Assembly (NCBI GenBank): GCA_018806985.1
Contig: JADANN010000227.1
Span: 124,001-188,000, forward strand
Direction of reading: 5' to 3'
From: Angiostrongylus vasorum
Lineage: Eukaryota > Nematoda > Chromadorea > Rhabditida > Metastrongylidae
Length of the DNA: 64,000 bases
Positions 1-11,924 of the stretch are shown here, piece after piece. The notes beneath the pieces are model-generated. The model worked only from the letters and a program-made list of their open reading frames with translations. It was not told the origin of the DNA and searched no databases. The translations under genes were made by a program, and so were the position numbers. The stretch's first letter is position 1. Each line of letters opens with the position of its first letter.

Positions 1-309
1 TGATGTCAGGATGTTTGGAATGTCAGCATTGATCATGATCGCGAGGAAGGAAAAGAATATAAATACGCTTGAGGTTACACAACTTATGAGATGTCAATCT
101 CAGCGCTTTTTTTTATTCGTTTCATTTTCGTGAAACCGGCACCGACGGAAATGGTCGGATTCGTATGTGAGTCTCACTCTCACTGGTATACTGGGTGCTG
201 GTCGAGCTTAATTTTCCCTTGGCTTCAGAGGTAGCCATGCTGGAGTATTTACACTTCCTTACCACAAGCATTTGCCGGCATGAGTAGATTAGATGGAAGC
301 CGTACCTTC

Positions 310-564
310 TTATGAAGCATGACAAGCTCTCTCATTACCAAAATGGACTTCGCTAATAGGATAGTCGAAAAGCGGCTCATACTGTTTAATCAGAGGACCA
401 TGCTGAAAGTAAATGCTCTTAAGGAGAGATATTAAGGAGAGGCGCTTCTGTTGTGCGCTGAGAAAAGTCGCGCGTATGAACAGTACGGTGAAATGGGCGT
501 CAAGAAGAGTACGTAAATATTTGCAAGCAATACTAACGAGAACGTCGACGATTGTGTTTTCCAC
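310..564 (-). CDS. Possible terminal exon, unknown
   Basis: A minus frame of 84 codons preceded by an ACACAG acceptor at about 560. It reads NTIVDVLVSIACKYLRTLLD and later LLKSIYFQHGPLIKQYEPLF, then stops at TAA. A plus frame over 413-631 is also open, so strand is uncertain. Its 5' neighbours would lie at 600-1000, where only the fold-back element is visible. Confidence 0.25.
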   Translation of the reverse strand: MENTIVDVLVSIACKYLRTLLDAHFTVLFIRATFLSAQQKRLSLISLLKSIYFQHGPLIKQYEPLFDYPISEVHFGNERACHAS

Positions 565-1018
565 CTGTGTTAGTCAGTTGTATTACCTAGATGTACCCAT
601 AACCCGAAATGACTTTCTGGAGTACCAGTAGGAATCCACTCGTGCAACAAAACACTTCAATAGACGACAACTGGGGGACGAATGAAGAGAAGTGGAAGTC
701 AGCAATCTACATTATTCTGTGGAATCTTTCTTTATTAAGACAGTCAAGGCATTCTATCAATGCAAGGAATCTCAAAAAAGTGTACTACGACTGAAAAAAG
801 ACCTCTGCAACTGAAGAAGAAAGTGTAAACAGTAAAATAAAGCACAAAGAGTGATTAGGTGAGAATCAGAAACATAAGGGGAATACATTATTTTCTTAGC
901 AAAAAAAAAGATCTCGCAGGTGAGGAAGAAGGGTTGAACTAATGGGTTAAAAAAGTGAAAAGAGCTTTTTACATGATTGTGCCGACACGAGGTTGACAGA
1001 AAGACTTTTATTCGGCCA

Positions 1019-1047
1019 GCATTTCGACGTTTTCGCCTTCTCCAGAG
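1019..1047 (-). ncRNA. Hammerhead-like core, degenerate
   Basis: Minus strand CTGGAGAAGGCG then GTCGAAAT; the CTGANGA box has one substitution. It is the partner of the core at 1570 in the opposite arm. Confidence 0.25.
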
Positions 1048-1569
1048 CCGCATTTATCCGAGCCGGTGATCCAAAGAGCGGTGGATGTCGCGAGGTAGGT
1101 GGTCCTGGTCGCACTGAGGCGAATCCAGTGCAAAGAGCACCGCTCTAGTGGGTTAACTTCACTCAATGGTGTCCTTTTTGGTACAGGATGGGTACTGATC
1201 GATTCTTGCCTCCAATGTGGTCTACCGTGGGCGGGGAATCCTTGTTGGCACGTAGCGCGGTAATCATTATCTTAAAAAGCGAACTTCATTAAACCTCGGT
1301 AACAATAATCAACAGCTTTGCAAATCTTAGTTTACCACGTCACGTGCTAATAAACAAAGTACCGGCTGCTTCAGAACGCAACCCTCGTTCAAGGTAGAGC
1401 ACATTGAAGGAAGGAAGAGATAAACATCTGACCTCTATAAAGATTCACCGCAGAACGAGGTTAACCTCTCGGCCGATACTTATTCCATTGGATTCGACTC
1501 GATGCGACAACGACCACCCATGTCGGGATACTGTCCAGAAGTAGACCATCGTTTTGAATCAACGCCGCT

Positions 1570-1597
1570 CTGAGGAAGGCGAAGGTGCCGAAATGTT
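1570..1597 (+). ncRNA. Hammerhead-like core, degenerate
   Basis: CTGAGGA, a GGC/GCC stem, then GAAAT GTT. The catalytic-core positions are kept but the bases after GAAA differ from the GAAACGTC form. Confidence 0.35.
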
Positions 1598-2212
1598 GGC
1601 CAGATAAAAGTCGTTGTGCCGACCTCGTGTCAGTTCAGTGATGTAGAAAAATCATTAATTGTTGTTATCGAGGCTCAGTAAATGTCAGTTTTTACGGATT
1701 TTGGAAATCTTCATTCATGGGATATTTTCTATCAGTGCGTCTCATCTCAGAATTTGAAAAGAGCGAAACTTTCACGATGCCTGAAAACATTCGTCGAAAA
1801 GTCTTGCCGATATCTAAAGACGTGGAAGTCTAACGATTTTCTAAAGAAATCCCCGGCTTTATGTTTATTCTGAGATGTTCGCTGTGCTTTAGGGTTAAAT
1901 CCAACAAGGTGTGACTAGAAATGGTTCAATCATCCTACTTTAATCGAGCATAGTTTAATTAATAGTGAAAATTTTCCTTCCCTACTAGAATGGATAAAAC
2001 CACTAAAACCTGAGTTTGAGCAAACGAATTAGAAGTTTCCTCATTGAGCGTCACTATTTTGAGTTCATAAATCGTTTTCTGTACTTCTTTTTTTATTCTT
2101 CATCATCAAAATTCGTCTCTGAAACGACGAAGCGATTCAATAGGCGGAATTTCGATCAACTGGACACAATGTCCCCTCCGAACGCGTTTTCACCATGGGC
2201 GATTAGCGCCTT

Positions 2213-2600
2213 ATCCCAATAGTTTACCGCCTCATCGTGGCTGGGAGGTGTTCCTGGGTGTCAGGCTGCGATGTACAGCGGGGGATTTGTCACCCCGGCA
2301 GGGTCTCCCAAGCCGAAAAGGTGTCCGGCGTTTTGTCAGGAAGCCTAACTACGAGTAAATCAATTCTAGGATCCACCACCACCCTGGTATAAAAGTGGCA
2401 TGCTGGCAAATCTCACTCTGATCCACAAGGGCTGCGACTGCCTGTGGTGTTGAAGACCTGAGGCAGACTTTAGCCAGGCTGACCTCGGGACTCCAGGGAA
2501 CCACAATTGCTTAACTAGCAAATTTCCGAAAAAATGGAGATTATGCTGGGGCCCGCACAACCAGTGAGGGCGGGCCATTCAAGTACGAAGTATCAATTAG
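2213..2600 (+). mobile_element. R element copy 1 (RTE-tailed non-autonomous element)
   Basis: Founding copy for a family of about 370 bp. It starts GTTTACCGCCTCATCGTGGC and passes a CCACCACCCTGGTATAAAAG segment containing a TATAAAAG string. It ends ATTATGCTGGGGCCCGCAC, a GGGCGGGCCATTCAAGT segment and an ATCAA-type tail. The TGCTGGG..CC.CAC..CCAGTGA segment resembles the last codons of the RTE relic at 19780. Five copies lie in this window, all on the plus strand. Confidence 0.8.
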
Positions 2601-3067
2601 CGCCTAGATCTAGTTAACAAGTGTACATTTTCTAAAATAGTAGCATTTTTTTCGATTTTCAAGTAAGGTCGCAAATCGTTACGAATATCCCATTCAATGG
2701 GAAAAAACGGAGAGAGCATTTTTTTTTCGAAAAATCACCATTAAGCAAAATTACAGTTGGTGTTTTTGTTCATGTAGTATGTCAAATGTCATTTCTCACC
2801 AGGGAAAAGCTCAGATCTAGATGAAATGCGGATAGTGAAAATAGTAGGAAAACTACTTGGGAAGCAACTAAGCGGGAAGAAAGAAGGATGGATTCAGTAA
2901 ATGACTTCAGATTGATTGAGTATTTTGCCCTGACACATCCACAATAACATTAGGTACTTACTTGTCTCATTTTGTGGATCCGTTTTCTTTCAAAAGTAGG
3001 AGAAGAGCAAAGTGAATAAGCAATGCGTTAACACGTTTATACAAAGTTAGTACAATGATTTGTGTAA

Positions 3068-3167
<100 letters not shown>

Positions 3168-3329
3168 CTCACGTTATTACCATTCCGTCATATCTGTACC
3201 GGATGTGATATTTAGCAGTAAAAATGCAGTAGCAAGCTGGAAAAAAACGTTTTGTCATCCATTTATTTGTTAATCTAAACAGGCGAACTTGATGAAAACG
3301 TCATAGTTGCTGTAATGCACGGTCATGGG

Positions 3330-3550
3330 TTTGAACCGTCGGCCTGACATAACAAGGCCTCCAAGTCTAAAAACCACAATGACGCTGAGGTATTTCCAAA
3401 TTTCGTTACCCCTAGAAAGGGTAATAGTGGATTCGATCCCCACAGTAGACATCTGCGGTCTGGAGTTTTGCTAATATCTCAGCATTATTGCAGTTGTATT
3501 TAACATCATATTCTGCCATAAAAAAGAAGAATAGGCAATGGAAAGGAAGT
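3330..3550 (+). mobile_element. SINE-B copy 1
   Basis: Family B has a different tRNA-like head (consensus TGGTGTGGTGGTGAACGCG, then GCGTTCGTTCCCC as B-box). CTGCGGTCCGGAGTTTTGC, AATATCTCAGCA and a CATCATACCCTGCC segment follow, then an AAAAAGAATAGGCAGTAAA tail. This copy is diverged in the head. Confidence 0.65.
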
Positions 3551-3559
3551 ACTCCATCC

Positions 3560-4820
3560 TTATAGAGCTAGAAATTTGGTAGTGGGTTTGTCCGCTAAGA
3601 TAAAAAACACGGACTTGATAGGGTGGTAGGCACTCGAAAGTGACCATGTAGGTCTAAAAGGCATTCAGTCACGTTTGCGGACGGTACGAAAGGAGTCAAA
3701 TACATGATGTTTCGCTTAAAGACTTACCAACGCCGAACACTTGTTTCTTCTTTTCTTTAGTGATTCAACTACAGAATGAACTAAACTGTCTAGTGTCCAT
3801 TCAAAAATCAAGGTAGAAATATTTCATTTATTTCGTTTGTCGTCGAGTAACTCCAGTAGAGATGAGTAGAACTATCATTCGTCCCAGTTGCATATCATAA
3901 TGACCCAATTGGTTCGCTTAGCTGATCATAGAGTGTCACTTTTTTATAACTTTCATGAAGATAACTTGGTTCCGTTCTTGTCCTACTTGTGCAGCTATCA
4001 CCACATTTCCTGGGTGGGGGATCCATTTTGTGCCAGCGAGTTTTATTATCGCCTCACAAACCATAGTTGATTGAAGGACAATTTTGGTACCAGGACGATG
4101 GTGGATTCTGGCTTTAATTTACTCTTAGCTTGGGTTTCCAGATGGGACCGCCAGACTCCTTATCAGCTGAAGAACTCCTCTTTTCAGTCTTTTTGAATTT
4201 CTAAAATGCAGGAACAAAAATCGTAGTTCCACGAATATGGTAGTCAAGAGGTATGGATTTTATCTGGAGGAAATATTTTAGACAGACTTGAAGTAGCAAG
4301 TAAGAAAAACATTTGTTTTTGTTTGTTTCAGAGAGAAAAAAAAAGACTTTAGAAACTTGAAAATCGCTGCTGAACTCGAAGATATCATTTTTTATAGTAT
4401 TTCGAAAATGTTCCCTTCCCGAAATTTGCCCTATTTGTTGATTCTCTTGGATACGACACGATGAGTTGGGTTTTTGCTACGATATGGGGTATGATAGCCT
4501 TCGTTGAGATTTGGGTTGTCAAGGTTTGCTCTTATCTATGGCTTCATTGATATTCCTAGAAATGAGCTTCAGATTTCAGTTTTAGTTTTGTAGATGTGTT
4601 CTAGACATTCGTACAACATTGTCCTCAATTGCTTGCTTTTTGTAGTATTTGTAGTACTAGTAAAAAAAATTGTTGCGGCAGTAGGAATTATTTTTGGTCT
4701 GGAACAAACAATCATGAGCCAGTAAACTCGCCACCGAACACCGTGTGGTAAAAACTTGAAAGCAGCGCATGGCGGTTATATAGGAATTACAATAAAAAAC
4801 AATATTTAACTGGCATTCAA
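3560..4820. other. No feature recognised
   Basis: AT-rich unique-looking sequence; a 60-codon plus frame at 3888-4070 has no splice support. Confidence 0.5.
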
Positions 4821-4823
4821 CAG

Positions 4824-5271
4824 ACCGGTAGGGAGGAGACAATAAGCCCTCAAGCTGCATCCAAAGCTATGTGCAAATCCAAGCGGTTCTATGCTAGAGG
4901 TTAGTTGCAAGACAGCCAGAGAAGTAGAAGAAGTACTGGAAAGGGCACGGCATGTTAGGATTAGTCTTCTAACTATACATAGTATAAGTATATATGAAAA
5001 ACACACTTAGATCGCAGATGTGGGCGAATATCGAGTGGGATTTAGACTACGGTAGCGAGTACGACGTTGTAGAGCGTAGGGATAAACGAACTCAGTTGGT
5101 GATTAATTCATTCGTCGTAGTCCCACGACCTATGAAAACATTCTTTCTAGTCCACCTGTGTGTTCATTATTTTCTCCAAATAAGCGTATCCAATTACAGA
5201 ACATTGAATGGAAAAGAATCCGGGAAAAAAATTTAATTGTTGTGGACTTCGTTAGTAATAGCATACACTGA
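4824..5271 (+). CDS. Candidate small gene or gene fragment, three exons
   Basis: Segments 4824-4899 (CAACAG acceptor, GTTAGT donor), 5018-5098 (CGCAG acceptor, GTGATT donor) and 5200-5271 (ATTACAG acceptor, TGA stop). The second and third join in phase 0 and read MWANIEWDLDYGSEYDVVE and NIEWKRIREKNLIVVDF, a strikingly protein-like hydrophilic pair with a repeated NIEW motif. The first leaves phase 1 and does not join the second in this frame. An in-frame ATG at 4994 could start a short unspliced N-terminus instead. Function unknown. Confidence 0.35.
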
Positions 5272-5631
5272 ACAAACACCGGCTGTCCAAACACTAATAC
5301 TGCCGCTGTTAGAGCGGTTGTTCTCAGAAACCTAAATTATCCACAGCGATTTTTCTGGTTTTCTAAGACCAGGGTGAAATTTTTTGGCTTAGAAGCAAAA
5401 TTGAAATAAAACGAGTCTGTAATGGTATTTTTTCCTAACGTGTACAATTTCAAACTCAATGGCCTGGCGCTTTTTCGAGGCTAAGGAGTGGAATTGCATC
5501 GAAATGCTACGTATGAGAATGCGGTTCATAGCGGTCATCAAAGTCAAGAAAAGAATTTGGTATGCCCATCCGGAAACCCAGCCAAAAGTTAATGCTATGA
5601 ATTGCAACCATCTTGGACGAAACCTTTGAGC

Positions 5632-5940
5632 CTACACGAGCCAGCATGGGCACGTGTTTTTTAAAACGTGAACGCCCCTCAATGAACTTGTCGAAACACT
5701 AAGAAGAAAACTTTTGCAAAATATCAAAAATGACAGTAAGCAGTGCGCGGTCTCGAAATCGCGCGAACCTCGTGTAGATGGTTCTTTCATGCATTCAAAC
5801 ATGCTCACTGCGAAGGTTTCTAGCTGATTAGGAATTGAACGAACCGTCAGCTGAACCATTCTGTTCAACATTTCCGCTTTGTAATACACTTTTTGTATTA
5901 ATTTAGCCAAAAGCTGATCCTTCGCTTTGGAGGCAGTCAC
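5632..5940 (-). CDS. Open frame of 102 codons, unknown
   Basis: Starts at an ATG at 5940 and runs to TAG at 5632. The first half is protein-like (KAKDQLLAKLIQKVYYKAEM, then RSIPNQLETFAVSMFECM); the second half is hydrophobic and less convincing, so a donor may cut it. A further minus frame at 5389-5607 (MNRILIRSISMQFHSLASKK) could belong to it. It lies back to back with the plus frame at 5967, 26 bp away. No family recognised. Confidence 0.3.
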   Translation of the reverse strand: MTASKAKDQLLAKLIQKVYYKAEMLNRMVQLTVRSIPNQLETFAVSMFECMKEPSTRGSRDFETAHCLLSFLIFCKSFLLSVSTSSLRGVHVLKNTCPCWLV

Positions 5941-5966
5941 TCAAAAGAGGCTTAAGCAGCGAATCT

Positions 5967-6290
5967 ATGAAACTTGAATGTTTTTCACCGCACAGCGATT
6001 TGAGCGGAGTCGTTATTCACCTCAACAAAATTATAGATGTACAGCAACTAGAGAGTTTTAAAAAATACGTGGCAGCTTTCTCTCACTTATTTCAATTCCA
6101 TCTTATTATCGAAACAGATCGGCCATTGACAATTCGAAGAAAAGGAAACCTTTTCGGCATTTTTCTTTACTTTTTTCATCCTTCTTCTTTCTGCTTCTCT
6201 AAGGGAAAACTCAGCCGAAATGTCAACATTCGAATGGTTCCGTGGAAAGAGTTTCAAGGATTTACATTTCTAGAATATTGCAGGATCTAA
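5967..6290 (+). CDS. Open frame of 107 codons, unknown
   Basis: ATG at 5967, TAA at 6288-6290. The N-terminal part (SGVVIHLNKIIDVQQLESFK) is protein-like; the rest is Phe-rich and could be readthrough of AT-rich DNA. Length alone is unlikely but not impossible by chance at this base composition. No splice partner was found. Confidence 0.25.
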   Translation: MKLECFSPHSDLSGVVIHLNKIIDVQQLESFKKYVAAFSHLFQFHLIIETDRPLTIRRKGNLFGIFLYFFHPSSFCFSKGKLSRNVNIRMVPWKEFQGFTFLEYCRI

Positions 6291-7139
6291 GCTTTTCTTT
6301 TCATTGATGACTCCTATAAAAAATGACCTCGTTTGCCATCCTTTGCCACAAGTTTCTCGATCCATGTGGTGTGTTCTAAGGTTATCTACGGAGAGGCTTC
6401 AACTTCACCGAGGTCATCTTGGTTAAGGTATTCTTATTTGAGGTTCAGAGCTTGACTTGTTCTTATTCAAGCACGAATTTGACTCAAATCGCTATGAATG
6501 CGTTAATGCTAGCTATCAAGCTTTGTTCATTAAATTAGTTTTTCGTTTTTAACTAAGACAGAGAGATGTTCATCATCTTGCCATTGAGAATGTTCGCTAC
6601 TGGGTAACTGTAAGTGACATTTTTCTGAAGATAACTGATCCCTTTGCTCTCAGGGTTGGATGTGTAGTTTTTTGTCGTATAATTTAAAGGATTACGAGTT
6701 TTCATAAGTTGTTATGGATCGCAAAGATGAATAGCTTGAGCGATAGTTAACTAATTTGCAGTATTAGTCATGTCTTAGAAAAAATTATAGCGGCAAGGTA
6801 GAGAGCCTTTCTTCAAGATCTAGTGAGAATATTGATAAACATCTAAGTACATCGCTTGAAGACCTATCTAACTAAGGATTCCAGGGAAAGGCAAGCTAGA
6901 CCATCGTTCAAAATTCCCTGAGAGGACAGAAGACGTCGGATCTTCAAGTTGGAGCCGAACCCACATTGAATTCGACTAACTATCGATGACGATTACACGA
7001 GAACTGAGACAGTGTGAGAAGTCGTGAGATCTAAATGAAATGTGAATACTGGAAATGTAATTATCCAAGAATGCTGTACAAATAAAACTCCCGGAAAAAA
7101 AATTCAGCTCTCGGCCTAATTTAGATAATAATAAAAACA
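6291..7139. other. No feature recognised
   Basis: No repeat family match and no coding-like frame; short minus frame at 6976-7164 is not convincing. Confidence 0.5.
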
Positions 7140-7416
7140 AAATAAAGCTGTCGGCGTTGATCAATCCCTAAGGGATGCGCCATGCATTCGACTTCATTAA
7201 GCATCGTTGGTGGTGACTTAATGCATATCTGGCCTTAACAAATGTCTCGCGGTGGCCCACTGATGTATCGAGCCAGTGCTGCTGTCCTCCCAGACAAGTC
7301 TGGTACTAATTTGCCGACTCTGGAGGGATGGAAGGCTTGGTGGGTCATGGACGTGGGATCGATTCCATGTGTGTGTTGCAGGGCAGGTGCCTCCAACCAT
7401 TGCGCCACGTGCGCCC
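7140..7416 (-). mobile_element. SINE-A copy 1 (tRNA-derived SINE)
   Basis: Reading the minus strand, family A begins with a tRNA-like head. It has an A-box-like GTGTGGCGCAGTGG and a B-box-like GGAATCGATCCC. A central block GGCAAATTGGTACCAGACTT follows, then AGCAGCACTGGCTCGATACA, then a distal block with ATTCAATCACCTCCA and TGCATGGCGCATCCC. It ends in a TTTATCCTTTATCC-like tail. Length is about 270-290 bp. This copy is nearly full length. Confidence 0.85.
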
Positions 7417-8116
7417 AATTTTGATAATGGCCAAAAATTAGACATTTATGAACAACTTTAAGTATACATTTCCTTCATATGGCAATCATCTTGATTACGA
7501 TGAGGTTCTCCATCAACACAACCATTAACTGAGTGACGTGGATTCATACAACTAAGAGAAACACATAGTTCATGACAAGTAAATCTAAACATTTGTTAAG
7601 CTTTAACACAACAGAATCATTGACCACTAAGCTCCGTGGAATCTACTGCAATCAAGGTAAACAAGTAGTTCATTTTAAACAAATGTTACGAACTATTTTT
7701 AAATTACATGCAATGCATTCGCCTCTCTCGTTCATGTTCTCTTTTGCATTCTCTTCTTTTCTTGGTCATCTTTTCGTCTTCTTTCTTCCTCCCACTGATT
7801 ACTAAGCGACTAGAACCGCTTAAGGAATTCTAACAGTGAACACGTACGACTTCAGCGCATGTTTAGGTTAACTAAGACGAACAGAACCTATGCTAGAAAT
7901 TGTCATTGGTCACTACATAGTCACAGAGCGACCAACTTTCACTGATAGACAGTGATAGTAGGGTGATTTCACCAATGCAGACTGCCAGGTTAAGTACAAC
8001 ACCATTAATTATGGTGATACACACTTTATTGAAAATTTATGTTTCGGGTTTTTATGCTGTGGTTACGATGGTGTTGGGCTGACTAGATTGCACATCATTT
8101 TCCACCTCTCCAGCTC

Positions 8117-8145
8117 CTGAAGAGGGCGAAATCCACCGAAACGTC
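8117..8145 (+). ncRNA. Hammerhead-ribozyme-like core, intact
   Basis: CTGAAGA, a possible short stem II (GGGCGAAATCCACC, weak pairing), then GAAAC GTC. The flanks 7960-8230 do not show as clear a fold-back as the other copies. Confidence 0.45.
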
Positions 8146-8389
8146 AGCTTTTGTGAGTGAAGAGTATGTTAACAACTCGTGTGTGCTCATCAAGAATACA
8201 GTGAATTATATGCCTAATGCCGAGGTCATCAGAAAACTGGCATTAGGAATTACTTGTAATGAGCTGAAGGCTTGGGAAAAAACAACTAGAGAAGAACAGT
8301 CAACTGACCAATAATATACCTCAGTTTCCATAGGAAATCATAAATTGGAATGCGAAATCGGGAAATACAGAAGATGTCGTCAAATGGAT

Positions 8390-8640
8390 AACGAATAAAG
8401 CTTCCGCTGTTGATCGGTACCTAAGAGGTGCGAAAGGAATTCGGCTACACTCGTGACATCATAGAGCTCTGAATACATAACTGGCTTATATAACCACTTT
8501 CGGCGATCTACCTACTTAGCAAATCAATGCCACTATCCTCCAACTTCACTTAGTTCCCCGACGTCGGAGAGATGAAGGGCTTTTTTAGGCCAGGTGCGAA
8601 ATCGGCAATTCTAACCACTGCACCACACCAGCACAAAGAT
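8390..8640 (-). mobile_element. SINE-C/A hybrid-like copy
   Basis: Minus head GTGTGGTGCAGTGGTTAG; middle diverged, distal end close to family A. Confidence 0.5.
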
Positions 8641-8751
8641 GTCCTCATATCGTATTTAAACTAAAATTATTCGATAATGTAATCACAAGGCATATTTAAA
8701 CAATTGCACCGATTACAAAGGAGTTTCATGGAAACATAGTAATAAAAAAAA

Positions 8752-9028
8752 GGAGAAAGCTAACTGCATTGATCAATCCCTGAGAGTGCGCCTTGAATTG
8801 GACTTCATTACGCAACGTTTGGAGGTGATTGAATGCACATCTGGTCTTTACAATAATGACTCGCAGTGGCCTACTAATGTATCGAGCCAGTGCTGCTATA
8901 CTCCCAAACAAGTCTGGTACCAATTTACGGAAACCTCGGAGAGATGGAAGGTTTTGTGGGCCAAGGACGCGGGATTGAGCCCATGTGTGTGTTTCACGGC
9001 GCCTCCGACCACTGCGCCACACGAACAT
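8752..9028 (-). mobile_element. SINE-A copy 2
   Basis: Full length by both ends; several substitutions in the head. Confidence 0.85.
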
Positions 9029-9344
9029 AGTAAATAGAGGAAGAATTATACAAATCATAAAAGCATGAAAAATTTTTTTCATTCTACAGATAACTCCTGA
9101 ACAAATTAGGATGACCTCAAACAAAAGAGCAAAGTCCAGTAATAATAAATAAAGGATGGAAATACAAGTGATACTGTGACTTCGAGAAATTTCTGAATCG
9201 GATAAGCAATAACAATACAAACCAGATGATTCGGCGTAGTGGAATGACGAATAAAGTACTATACTCACAGTCGAAAAGTTACTTATTTTTCATATTCCGT
9301 AGTGTTTTCAACACACAGCATACACGTCAGACACGTGATAAAGT

Positions 9345-9605
9345 GTTCCCAAAATCACAAGAATGCTGAGATAAGAGCAAAACTCGGAACCACAGGTGGC
9401 CTTCAAACCAGCCATTACGGTTTCCGTGGACTTGCGTGGTATCCGCCACACCAACCGAGGCCCTTGCTTTGCCTTTCTCGTGGTCAGTTTTTTACTCAGA
9501 CGGTGCTATCAGCAATAACCCATGAGCGGAAGCGATCTGGGAAGCAAAAAATCAGCATCGAACCCAGTCAAGCTGAAGCTGCAGTCGAAATCACAATGTT
9601 CAACT
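9345..9605 (-). mobile_element. SINE-B copy 2
   Basis: Minus copy with the extended 5' segment (AGCTTGACTGGGTTCG) before the tRNA-like part. Confidence 0.6.
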
Positions 9606-9761
9606 TCCCAACTTTTTTTATTCCTCACACTACCCACTAAAGGACAGAAAAATTTATAAAAGAGATTAATGACGAACTAACTAAGATGTGCTGAAAATCA
9701 TTTGAGTCATCATCTATTATGCGCATCTTGACTCAACAACAACACGCACCCGTTGCCACCA

Positions 9762-9959
9762 TCAACACGGAAGGACATCAATCACTAGTCCAGCGTGTGT
9801 TGTTGATGGTTCTCGTTCTTCATCAATGACGACATGTGATTCATAATTCGTAACTCGTGGAGGTCGGGACTGGCTGCTCATCGTCGACATTGACGTGCTA
9901 CGATATCGGTTGAAGAAAACATCCGGTTGCAACCACGCACGAGCTAGTGTGGGGGGTGT
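9762..9959 (-). CDS. Candidate exon, Ser/Thr-rich tail of an unknown protein
   Basis: A minus-strand frame open for about 65 codons in an unusually GC-rich island. It reads WLQPDVFFNRYRSTSM, then a Ser/Arg/Pro stretch, then SHVVIDEEREPSTTHAG, and stops at TGA (+ strand 9762-9764). The composition (acidic patch after a Ser-rich basic patch) is typical of cytoplasmic tails or linkers. The exon begins after an in-frame TGA at 9960-9962 and may end at a GTGATT or GTCCTT donor before the stop. No neighbouring exon was linked and no family is recognised. Confidence 0.4.
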   Translation of the reverse strand, partial: TPPTLARAWLQPDVFFNRYRSTSMSTMSSQSRPPRVTNYESHVVIDEEREPSTTHAGLVIDVLPC

Positions 9960-10440
9960 TCACTTGTTATCGCCTCGTCGGTGTTAGCCGAACTCTAAAC
10001 GCGCTCACGTGATGCATATGGATTTCACACTAATTGATGAATGTGAGCAGGCAATTTATCCAGATGTCGACTTGACACTCACTGGTGATGTTCTCCACAA
10101 AAAAGGAGTTCCTTGAGAACCTGGTAGCTGAAGGTGATAGTTGAGTGCTTTTTCTAATCGACATACACTAGTCCTTTCAACAGCTATAAGCAAGCCAATT
10201 TTAATACATAACTACCATGCTGATATTTGGACAATTATCCGTAACTTTCGACAACTTGAGCGTATAAGGAATTGAAAATCCTACAAACATATGTGATTCA
10301 CTTTACTCCATCGTCCTAAAAACATTGTTTTTCTAAAGTGCTCAGATTATGGAAAAATATGAGAGTAGTAGCTGCCAGCATCATATGTATTTGGCGTCAC
10401 TACCGAGTCCCGCTGGGCAAAATCCCACTAATTCAACTGA

Positions 10441-10680
10441 TTGGAGAGAAGAAAAAACTTGGAAAGGTTTGCACTCTGGGCTCCAGAAATTCAAAATTAC
10501 AGTTTAACAGAATGCGATTGGACGACGGAACGGAATGAAAGGACTTGGCCATCGTTGGAAGCGATCCTAGATTGTAATGACATCTTTTCATTTAATAAGA
10601 TTCCCTATGAACTAGGATTTGTTAGTTCAAAATTAAAGGGCCAATTCATTTGTTCCTCAATTCGAGTCATATATGATTGA
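10441..10680 (+). CDS. Candidate coding segment, unknown
   Basis: A 79-codon plus frame with protein-like composition, including LERFALWAPEIQNYSLTECD, TERNERTWPSLEAIL and FNKIPYELGF, ending in TGA at 10680. No strong acceptor was seen at its left side, so its true start is unknown. The minus strand over 10350-10500 is also open. It may be an exon of the same locus as the minus exon at 9.8 kb only if one of the two strand assignments is wrong. Treat as a lead, not a gene model. Confidence 0.3.
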   Translation: MERRKNLERFALWAPEIQNYSLTECDWTTERNERTWPSLEAILDCNDIFSFNKIPYELGFVSSKLKGQFICSSIRVIYD

Positions 10681-11633
10681 TTCGTTGCCAAAAACTGTTA
10701 ATCTCAGAATGATTGAATTCCCAGGCTCGTAGTAAAGGGATTCTTTTCTTGTGACGAGATAAGAGTGCACAAACTAGTAACCGTTCTGAAAAAAAGTGGT
10801 CGAGGTAAGCTTAGTTTCTCTCATCTGGTACGGCGCTCGCCAGCATGTTGATTCTCTTCAGTTGAGAAATATCCAACGTACATCCCGGTCTTTTTTGTGT
10901 AGTCCGATTTTTCTTGAGCTCTACAAAGCCTCACTTCTCAATAAACACTTTGTCAAGTTTAAGGACCTTAGAAAAAGTGCTTCAGTAGTTTATCAACGCG
11001 CAGGCATCAGGCCATCATAGGTGAGGGATCGGTAAACAAGCCGTGTAAAACCAGACAAAAAAGTTAATTATCGAGCTCAAAAAAGGTTTACGAATGAGCG
11101 ATAACGGAAAACTTACAATCGACAATGGCGTCAATATTCATTTAAAATATTTCCATCTATTATGAAAACCCTAAAAGAGGAGTTTAAGGAGGATAACGAA
11201 AAACATCCATAGTTTGGAAGGCGCTTTGTCGGTCTCTGCAGCGTCAATTTCACCTACTTCTTCCGTATACATTCCATCGTCTACTTTCGTGATTATGTAT
11301 GCAGAATGTTCAGAGTAGATTTTAACTAATAAGCTTCGTTACCAGGGAGGGAATACAACGCCTTAACGGCTCGGCGGCAAAACAAGGCGAAGTGCTTTTT
11401 GAGAAAAATGACAAAAAGTGGTGGACTTTGCATAAAAAAGTGTGGCAGGTCATCTTCATTTTAGACTTTAGTCCTTGAAGACAACGATATCCATCAACTT
11501 ATTCTCGGCTGTCGAAAGTTGCTTGATGTCTTAAAAAAAACTCCTATGTGAATCTACCTACATCCACTTCTACATTACTTTATGGCAATTGCACGACATT
11601 TAGTAGATGATAGTAACTTTCTCTAGTTTTATT
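10681..11633. other. No feature recognised
   Basis: Unique-looking sequence; the plus frame at 10796-11020 is protein-like in places (NIQRTSRSFLCSPIFLELYK) but without splice sites. Confidence 0.45.
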
Positions 11634-11924
11634 AAAGGATAAAGGACAAAGGATAAAGCTCTGGGCGTTGATCAATCCCTGAGGGATGCGCCATGCATTC
11701 GACTTTATTAAGCATCGTTTGGAGGTGATTGAATGTATATCTGGCCTTTACAATGACTCGCGGTGGCCTACCGAGGTATCGAGCCAGTGCTGCTATCCTC
11801 TCAGACAAGTCTGTTACCAATTTGCCAACCTTGGAGGGATGGAAGGCTTCGTGAGCCTGGGACGCGGAGATCGATCTCATGTGTTTTGCAGGGCGCTTCC
11901 AACCACTGTGCGACATCCGCTCCC
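11634..11924 (-). mobile_element. SINE-A copy 3
   Basis: Full length, with three AAGGATA-type tail repeats. Confidence 0.85.

Larger units (their letters stand above)
965..1640. mobile_element. Diverged fold-back element with two hammerhead-like cores
   Basis: Left arm about 965-1260 and right arm about 1350-1640 are imperfect reverse complements. For example, the left CGAGGTTGACAGAAAGACTT pairs with the reverse complement of 1600-1632, and ATGTGGTCTACC near 1217 pairs with the segment near 1395. About 90 bp lie between the arms. Each arm carries a degenerate hammerhead-type core near its middle. Confidence 0.65.

Noticed and set aside
8726..9268. 180-codon minus-strand frame
   Set aside because: Built around SINE-A copy 2.
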